Below the pieces are notes generated by a model. The model was not told the origin of the DNA and did no database searches. It saw only the letters and a list, made by a program, of their open reading frames with translations. A program made the translations under genes and the position numbers. Positions 55,431 to 64,000 of a stretch of 64,000 bases of DNA are shown here, piece by piece. The stretch is from Sipunculus nudus (taxonomy: Eukaryota; Annelida; Sipuncula; Golfingiida; Sipunculidae), in contig CM049306.1 of assembly GCA_026874595.1 (NCBI GenBank), positions 65,168,019-65,232,018 of the forward strand, read 5' to 3'. How positions within the stretch are numbered: position 1 is the first letter of the stretch; the number at the start of each line of letters is the position of its first letter.

Positions 55431-58400
55431 AGGACTCAGGACTCAGGGTAGAGCACAGGGCTCAGGTGACAAGGTAGAACACAGGACTCAGTACTCAAGG
55501 TAGAGCACAGGACTCAGGACTCAAGGTAGAGCACAGGGCTCAGGACATTAGGTAGAGCACAGGACTCAGGACTCAAGGTAGAGCACAGGACTCAGGACTC
55601 AAGGTAGAACACAGGACTCAGGACTCAAGGTAGAACACAGGACTCAGGACTCAAGGTAGAACACAGGACTCAGGACTCAAGGTAGAACACAGTACTCAGG
55701 ACTCAAGGTAGAGCACAGGACTCAGGACTCAAGGTAGAGCACAGGGCTCAGGACTCAAGGTAGAGCACAGGGCTCAGGACATTAGGTAGAGCACAGGACT
55801 CTGGACTCAAGGTAGAGCACAGGACTCAGGAATCAAGGTAGAGCACAGGACTCAGGACACAAGGTAGAACACAGGACTCAGGACTCAAGGTAGAGCACAG
55901 GACTCAGGACTCAAGGTAGAGCACAGGACTCAGGATTCAAGGTAGAACACAGGACTCAGGACTCAAGGTAGAGCACAGGACTCAGGACTCAAGGTAGAAC
56001 ACAGGACTCAGGACTCAAGGTAGAGCACAGGACTCAGGACTCAAGGTAGAACACAGGATTCAGGACTCAAGGTAGAGCACAGGGCTCAGGACTCAAGGTA
56101 GAGCACAGGACTCTGGACTCAAGGTAGAGCACAGGGCTCAGGATTCAAGGTAGAGCACAGGGCTCAGGGTTCAAGGTAGAGCACAGGGCTCAGGACATTA
56201 GGTAGAGCACAGGACTCTGGACTCAAGGTAGAGCACAGGACTCAAGACATTAGGTAGAGCACAGGACTCTGGACTCAAGGTAGAGCACAGGACTCGGGAC
56301 TCAAGGTAGAGCACAGGACTCAGGACTCAAGGCAGAGCTTAGGACTCAGGACTCAGGACTCAGGGTAGAGCACAGGACTCAGGACTCAAGGTAGATCACA
56401 GGACTCAGGACTCAAGATAGAGCACAGGACTCAGGGGTACAGCACATGGCTCAGGGGTACAGCACAGGGCTCAGGGGTACAGCACAGGGCTCAGTATTCA
56501 AGGTAAAGCACAGGACACTTGACTCAAGGTAGAGCACAGGACTCAGGACTCAAAGTAGACCACAGGGCTCAGGACTCAAGGTAGAGCACAGGGCTCAGGG
56601 TTCAAGGTAGAGCACAGGGCTCAGGACATTAGGTAGAGCACAGGACTCTGGACTCAAGGTAGAGCACAGGGCTCAGGATTCAAGGTAGAGCACAGGGCTC
56701 AGGGTTCAAGGTAGAGCACAGGGCTCAGGACATTAGGTAGAGCACAGGACTCTGGACTCAAGGTAGAGCACAGGACTCAAGACATTAGGTAGAGCACAGG
56801 ACTCTGGACTCAAGGTAGAGCACAGGACTCGGGACTCAAGGTAGAGCACAGGACTCAGGACTCAAGGCAGAGCTTAGGACTCAGGACTCAGGACTCAGGG
56901 TAGAGCACAGGACTCAGGACTCAAGGTAGATCACAGGACTCAGGACTCAAGATAGAGCACAGGACTCAGGGGTACAGCACATGGCTCAGGGGTACAGCAC
57001 AGGGCTCAGGGGTACAGCACAGGGCTCAGTATTCAAGGTAAAGCACAGGACACTTGACTCAAGGTAGAGCACAGGACTCAGGACTCAAAGTAGACCACAG
57101 GACTCAGGACTCAAGGTAGAGCACAGGGCTCAGGGTTCAAGGTAGAGCACAGGGCTCAGGACATTAGGTAGAGCACAGGACTCTGGACTCAAGGTAGAGC
57201 ACAGGGCTGAGGATTCAAGGTAGAGCACAGGGCTCAGGGTTCAAGGTAGAGCACAGGGCTCAGGACATTAGGTAGAGCACAGGACTCAGGACTCAAGGTA
57301 GAGCACAGGACTCAAGACATTAGGTAGAGCACAGGACTCTGGACTCAAGGTAGAGCACAGGACTCGGGACTCAAGGTAGAGCACAGGACTCAGGACTCAA
57401 GGCAGAGCACAGGACTCAGAACTCAGGGTAGAGCACAGGACTCAGGACTCAAGGTAGATCACAGGACTCAGGACTCAAGATAGAGCACAGGACTCAGGGG
57501 TACAGCACAGGGCTCAGGGGTACAGCACAGGGCTCAGGGGTACAGCACAGGGCTCAGTATTCAAGGTAAAGCACAGGACTCTGGACTCAAGGTAGAGCAC
57601 AGGACTCAGGACTCAAAGTAGACCACAGGGCTCAGGGGTACAGCACAGGGCTCAGGACTCAAGGTAGAGCACAGGGCTCAGGGGTACAGCACAGGGCTCA
57701 GGGGTACAGCACAGGGCTCAGTATTCAAGGTAGAGCACTGGACTCAGGACTCAAGGTAGAGCACAGGACTCAGGACTCAAAGTAGAGCACAGGACTCAGG
57801 ACTCAAAGTGGAGCAGAGGGCTCAGGACTCAAGGTAGAGCACAGGGCTCAGGACATTAGGTAGAGCTCAGGACTCAGGACTCAAGGTAGAGCACAGGACT
57901 CAGGACTCAAGGTAGAACACAGGACTCAGGACTCAAGGTAGAACACAGGACACAGGACTCAAGGTAGAGCCAGGGCTCAGGACATTAGGTAGAGCTCAGG
58001 ACTCAGGACTCAAGGTAGAGCACAGGACTCAGGACTCAAGGTAGAACACAGGACTCAGGACTCAAGGTAGAGCACAGGACTCAGGACTCAAGGTAGAGCA
58101 CAGGGCTCAGGGGTACAGCACAGGGCTCAGGACTCAAGGTAGAGCACAGGGCTGAGGGGTACAGCACAGGGCTCAGGGGTACAGCACAGGGCTCAGGACT
58201 CAAGGTAGAGCACAGGGCTCAGGACTTAAGGTAGAGCACAGGGCTCAGTATTCAAGGTAGAGCACAGGGCTCAGGGGTACAGCACAGGGCTCAGTATTGA
58301 AGGTAGAGCACAGGGCTCAGGACATTAGGTAGAGCTCAGGACTCAGGACTCAAGGTAGAGCACAGGACTTAGGACTCAAGGTAGAACACAGGACTCAGGA

Positions 58401-61400
58401 CTCAAGGTAGAGCACAGGACTCAGGACTCAAGGTAGAACACAGGATTCAGGACTCAAGGTAGAGCACAGGGCTCAGGACTCAAGGTAGAGCACAGGACTC
58501 TGGACTCAAGGTAGAGCACAGGGCTCAGGATTCAAGGTAGAGCACAGGGCTCAGGGTTCAAGGTAGAGCACAGGGCTCAGGACATTAGGTAGAGCACAGG
58601 ACTCTGGACTCAAGGTAGAGCACAGGACTCAAGACATTAGGTAGAGCACAGGACTCTGGACTCAAGGTAGAGCACAGGACTCGGGACTCAAGGTAGAGCA
58701 CAGGACTCAGGACTCAAGGCAGAGCTTAGGACTCAGGACTCAGGACTCAGGGTAGAGCACAGGACTCAGGACTCAAGGGAGATCACAGGACTCAGGACTC
58801 AAGATAGAGCACAGGACTCAGGGGTACAGCACATGGCTCAGGGGTACAGCACAGGGCTCAGGGGTACAGCACAGGGCTCAGTATTCAAGGTAAAGCACAG
58901 GACACTTGACTCAAGGTAGAGCACAGGACTCAGGACTCAAAGTAGACCACAGGGCTCAGGACTCAAGGTAGAGCACAGGGCTCAGGGTTCAAGGTAGAGC
59001 ACAGGGCTCAGGACATTAGGTAGAGCACAGGACTCTGGACTCAAGGTAGAGCACAGGGCTGAGGATTCAAGGTAGAGCACAGGGCTCAGGGTTCAAGGTA
59101 GAGCACAGGGCTCAGGACATTAGGTAGAGCACAGGACTCTGGACTCAAGGTAGAGCACAGGACTCAAGAAATTAGGTAGAGCACAGGACTCTGGACTCAA
59201 GGTAGAGCACAGGACTCGGGACTCAAGGTAGAGCACAGGACTCAGGACTCAAGGCAGAGCACAGGACTCAGAACTCAGGGTAGAGCACAGGACTCAGGAC
59301 TCAAGGTAGATCACAGGACTCAGGACTCAAGATAGAGCACAGGACTCAGGGGTACAGCACAGGGCTCAGGGGTACAGCACAGGGCTCAGGGGTACAGCAC
59401 AGGGCTCAGTATTCAAGGTAAAGCACAGGACTCTGGACTCAAGGTAGAGCACAGGACTCAGGACTCAAAGTAGACCACAGGGCTCAGGGGTACAGCACAG
59501 GGCTCAGGACTCAAGGTAGAGCACAGGGCTCAGGGGTACAGCACAGGGCTCAGGGGTACAGCACAGGGCTCAGTATTCAAGGTAGAGCACTGGACTCAGG
59601 ACTCAAGGTAGAGCACAGGACTCAGGACTCAAAGTAGAGCACAGGACTCAGGACTCAAAGTGGAGCAGAGGGCTCAGGACTCAAGGTAGAGCACAGGGCT
59701 CAGGACATTAGGTAGAGCTCAGGACTCAGGACTCAAGGTAGAGCACAGGACTCAGGACTCAAGGTAGAACACAGGACTCAGGACTCAAGGTAGAACACAG
59801 GACACAGGACTCAAGGTAGAGCCAGGGCTCAGGACATTAGGTAGAGCTCAGGACTCAGGACTCAAGGTAGAGCACAGGACTCAGGACTCAAGGTAGAACA
59901 CAGGACTCAGGACTCAAGGTAGAGCACAGGACTCAGGACTCAAGGTAGAGCACAGGGCTCAGGGGTACAGCACAGGGCTCAGGACTCAAGGTAGAGCACA
60001 GGGCTGAGGGGTACAGCACAGGGCTCAGGGGTACAGCACAGGGCTCAGGACTCAAGGTAGAGCACAGGGCTCAGGACTTAAGGTAGAGCACAGGGCTCAG
60101 TATTCAAGGTAGAGCACAGGGCTCAGGGGTACAGCACAGGGCTCAGTATTGAAGGTAGAGCACAGGGCTCAGGACATTAGGTAGAGCTCAGGACTCAGGA
60201 CTCAAGGTAGAGCACAGGACTTAGGACTCAAGGTAGAGCACAGGGCTCAGGGGTACAGCACAGGGCTCAGGGGTACAACACAGGACTCAGGCCTCAAGGT
60301 AGAGCACAGGACTCAGGACTCAAGGTAGAACACAGGACTCAGGACTCAAGGTAGAGCACAGGGCTCAGGGGTAGAGCACAGGGCTCAGGGATACAGCACA
60401 GGACTCAGGACTCAAGGTAGAACACAGGACTCAGGACTCAATGTAGAACACAGGACTCAGGACTCAAGGTAGAGCACAGGACTCAGGACTCAAGGTAGAA
60501 CACAGGACTCAGGACTCAAGGTAGAGCACAGGACTCAGGACTCAAGGTAGAGCACAGGACTCAGGACTCAAGGTAGAGCACAGGGCTCAGGGGTACAGCA
60601 CAGGGCTCAGGACTCAAGGTAGAGCACAGGGCTCAGGGGTACAGCACAGGGCTCAGGGGTACAGCACAGGGCTCAGGACTCAAGGTAGAGCACAGGGCTC
60701 AGGACTTAAGGTAGAGCACAGGGCTCAGTATTCAAGGTAGATCACAGGGCTCAGGGGTACAGCACAGGGCTCAGTATTCAAGGTAGAGCACAGGGCTCAG
60801 GACATTAGGTAGAGCTCAGGACTCAGGACTCAAGGTAGAGCACAGGACTCAGGACTCAAGGTAGAGCACAGGGCTCAGGGGTACAGCACAGGGCTCAGGG
60901 GTACAACACAGGACTCAGGACTCAAGGTAGAGCACAGGACTCAGGACTCAAGGTAGAACACAGGACTCAGGACTCAAGGTAGAGCACAGGGCTCAGGGGT
61001 AGAGCACAGGGCTCAGGGGTACAGCACAGGTCTCAGGACTCAAGGTAGAACACAGGACTCAGGACTCAATGTAGAACACAGGACTCAAGGTAGAGCACAG
61101 GACTCAGGACTCAAGGTAGAACACAGGACTCAGGACTCAAGGTAGAGCACAGGACTCAGGACTCAAGGTAGAGCACAGGGCTCAGGGGTACAGCACAGGA
61201 CTCAGGACTCGAGGCAGAGCACAGGGCTCAGGGGTACAGCACAGGGCTCAGGGGTACAGCAGAGGGCTCAGGACTCAAGGTAGAGCACAGGGCTCAGGAC
61301 TTAAGGTAGAGCAGAGGGCTCAGTATTCAAGGTAGAGCACAGGGCTCAGGGGTACAGAACAGGGCTCAGTATTGAAGGTAGAGCACAGGGCTCAGGACAT

Positions 61401-64000
61401 TAGGTAGAGCTCAGGACTCAGGACTCAAGGTAGAGCACAGGACTCAGGACTCAAGGTAGAGCACAGGGCTCAGGGGTACAGCACAGGGCTCAGGGGTATA
61501 GCACAGGGCTCAGGACTCAAGGTAGAGCACAGGGCTCAGGACTTAAGGTAGAGCACAGGGCTCAGTATTCAAGGTAAAGCACAGGGCTCAGGGGTATAGC
61601 ACAGGGCTCAGTATTCAAGGTAGAGCACAGGGCTCAGGACATTAGGTAGAGCACAGGACTCAGGACTCAAGGTAGAGCACAGGGCTCAGGACTCAAGGCA
61701 GAGCACAGGGCTCAGTATTCAAGGTAGAGCACAGGGCTCAGGACATTAGGTAGAGCACAGGACTCAGGACTCAAGGTAGAGCACAGGACTCAGGACTCAA
61801 GGTAGAGCACAGGACTCAGGACTCAAGGTAGAGCACAGGGCTCAGGGGTACAGCACAGGGCTCAGGGGTACAGCACAGGGCTCAGTATTCAAGGTAGAGC
61901 ACAGGGCTCAGGACATTAGGTAGAGCTCAGGACTCAGGACTCAAGGTAGAGCACAGGACTCAGGACTCAAGGTAGAGCACAGGGCTCAGGGGTACAGCAC
62001 AGGACTCAGGACTCAAGGCAGAGCACAGGGCTCAGGGGTACAGCACAGGGCTCAGGGGTACAGCAGAGGGCTCAGGACTCAAGGTAGAGCACAGGGCTCA
62101 GGACTTAAGGTAGAGCACAGGGCTCAGTATTCAAGGTAGAGCACAGGGCTCAGGGGTACAGCACAGGGCTCAGTATTGAAGGTAGAGCACAGGGCTCAGG
62201 ACATTAGGTAGAGCTCAGGACTCAGGACTCAAGGTAGAGCACAGGACTCAGGACTCAAGGTAGAGCACAGGGCTCAGGGGTACAGCACAGGGCTCAGGGG
62301 TACAGCACAGGGCTCAGGACTCAAGGTAGAGCACAGGGCTCAGGACTTAAGGTAGAGCACAGGGCTCAGTATTCAAGGTAAAGCACAGGGCTCAGGGGTA
62401 TAGCACAGGGCTCAGTATTCAAGGTAGAGCACAGGGCTCAGGACATTAAGTAGAGCACAGGACTCAGGACTCAAGGTAGAGCACAGGGCTCAGGACTCAA
62501 GGCAGAGCACAGGGCTCAGTATTCAAGGTAGAGCACAGGGCTCAGGACATTAGGTAGAGCACAGGACTCAGGACTCAAGGTAGAGCACAGGACTCAGGAC
62601 TCAAGGTAGTGCACAGGACTCAGGACTCAAGGTAGAGCACAGGGCTCAGGGGTACAGCACAGGGCTCAGGGGTACAGCACAGGGCTCAGTATTCAAGGTA
62701 GAGCACAGGGCTCAGGACATTAGGTAGAGCTCAGGACTCAGGACTCAAGGTAGAGCACAGGACTCAGGACTCAAGATAGAGCACAGGGCTCAGGATTCAA
62801 GGTAGAGCACAGGGCTCAGGGGTACAGCACAGGGCTCAGTATTCAAGGTAGAGCACAGGGCTCAGGGGTACAGCACAGGGCTCAGGGGTAAAGCACAGGG
62901 CTCAGTATTCAAGGTAGAGCACAGGGCTCAGGGGAACAGCACAGGGCTCAGGGGTACAGCACAGGGCTCAGTATTCAAGGTAGAGCACAGGGCTCAGGAC
63001 ATTAGGTAGAGCTCAGGACTCAGGACTCAAGGTAGAGCACAGGACTCAGGACTCAAGGTAGAGCACAGGGCTCAGGATTCAAGGTAGAGCACAGGGCTCA
63101 GGGGTACAGCACAGGGCTCAGTATTCAAGGTAGAGCACAGGGCTCAGGGGTACAGCACAGGGCTCAGGGGTACAGCACAGGGCTCAGTATTCAAGGTAGA
63201 GCACAGGGCTCAGGGGTACAGCACAGGGCTCAGGGGTACAGCACAGGACTCAGGACTCAAGGTAGAGCACAGGACTCTGGACTCAAGGTAGAGCACAGGG
63301 CTCAGGACATTAGGTAGAGCTCAGGACTCAGGACTCAAGGTAGAGCACAGGACTCAGGACTCAAGGTAGAGCACAGGGCTCAGGACATTAGGTAGAGCTC
63401 AGGACTGAGGACTCAAGGAAGAGCACATGACTCAGGACTCAAGGTAGAGCACAGGGCTCAGGATTCAAGGTAGAGCACAGGGCTCAGGGGTACAGCACAG
63501 GGCTCAGGGGTACAGCACAGGACTCAGGACTCAAGGCAGAGCACAGGGCTCAGTATTCAAGGTAGAGCACAGGGCTCAGGGGTACAGCACAGGGCTCAGG
63601 GGTACAGCACAGGACTCAGGACTCAAGGCAGAGCACAGGGCTCAGGGGTACAGCACAGGGCTCAGGGGTAAAGCACAGGACTCAGGACTCAAGGTAGAGC
63701 ACAGGACTCAGGGGTACAGCACAGGACTCAGGACTCAAGGTAGAGCACAGGACTCTGGACTCAAGGTAGAGCACAGGGCTCAGGACATTAGGTAGAGCTC
63801 AGGACTGAGGACTCAAGGTAGAGCACAGGACTCAGGACTCAAGGTAGAGCACAGGGCTCAGGGGTACAGCACAGGGCTCAGGGGTACAACACAGGACTCA
63901 GGACTCAAGGTAGAGCACAGGACTCAGGACTCAAGGTAGAACACAGGACTCAGGACTCAAGGTAGAGCACAGGGCTCAGGGGTAGAGCACAGGGCTCAGG
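55421..64000 (+). repeat. 20/26-bp minisatellite array, over 8.5 kb, tRNA D-arm-like units
   Basis: Units are GGTAGAGCACAGGACTCAGG with or without a six-base extension (ACTCAA, GTTCAA, ACATTA) and the variant GGTACAGCACAGGGCTCAGG. The array continues to the window end. Variant markers recur with a 535-bp step (GGCAGAGCTTAGG at 56331 and 56866) and an 1,852-bp step (same marker at 56866 and 58718; GGTAGAGCCAGGG at 57963 and 59815). Blocks of about 0.5 kb and about 1.85 kb have therefore been duplicated. The plus strand is purine-rich with few T. No frame longer than about 60 codons exists on either strand. Confidence 0.95.

Noticed and set aside
55405-55480. A functional tRNA gene
   Set aside because: Only the acceptor 5' strand and D-arm are recognisable; anticodon arm, T-arm and 3' acceptor strand are absent.

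Overview
The window is a gene-poor, repeat-dominated stretch of an animal genome. It has AT-rich spacers, several classes of eukaryotic transposable element, poly-A-tailed LINE debris, a Ty3/gypsy-type LTR retrotransposon and three very large tandem arrays. The dispersed-repeat style resembles what I remember from bivalve mollusc genomes. That is recollection plus inference, not a database match. I found no conserved single-copy protein gene, rRNA, functional tRNA or CRISPR array. The only convincing coding sequences belong to the LTR retrotransposon.

Layout. 1-9.2 kb holds several copies of one dispersed family. Members begin with AACAA plus a perfect short palindrome around CCATGG and end in a stem-loop followed by A-rich sequence; some carry tandem repeats inside (279 bp, about 330 bp). 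A hAT-like non-autonomous element lies at 3.5-4.25 kb. 9.2-11.9 kb is a decayed repeat of about 1.2 kb in three copies, holding a perfect 90-bp palindrome and a short MITE. 14.8-15.3 kb is a 74-bp minisatellite. 15.96-17.63 kb is a dead, 5'-truncated LINE with a 17-bp target-site duplication.

18.3-29.2 kb is a 74-77-bp satellite with a telomere-like core. It is split by a 3,828-bp gypsy-type element on the minus strand with LTRs that I read as identical, a tRNA-Leu primer site, gag, a -1 slippery site and integrase, but no protease, reverse transcriptase or RNase H. A paralogous empty insertion site survives in the same array. At about 29,206 the first satellite passes directly into a second one: about 120 copies of a 129-bp unit, up to a 500-N assembly gap (44,630-45,129). 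The 3' end of a dispersed-family member follows the gap directly, so the giant array may be the expanded interior of such an element.

46.1-49.0 kb is another full family member. 49.0-55.4 kb is mostly non-repetitive, with a CpG-richer patch, three foldback elements, microsatellites and a possible solo LTR. From 55.4 kb to the window end runs a third array of 20- and 26-bp units. Its first unit follows a tRNA-like D-arm/A-box sequence, and some later units form a perfect tRNA D-arm.

The most interesting candidate system is the dispersed family: a palindromic 5' end with compensated changes, a constant 3' stem with a variable loop, and exchangeable internal satellites. This organisation recalls Helitron/Helentron-type elements, but the class is not proven here. 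Copy counts and periods were obtained by reading the sequence and are approximate unless exact positions are given.
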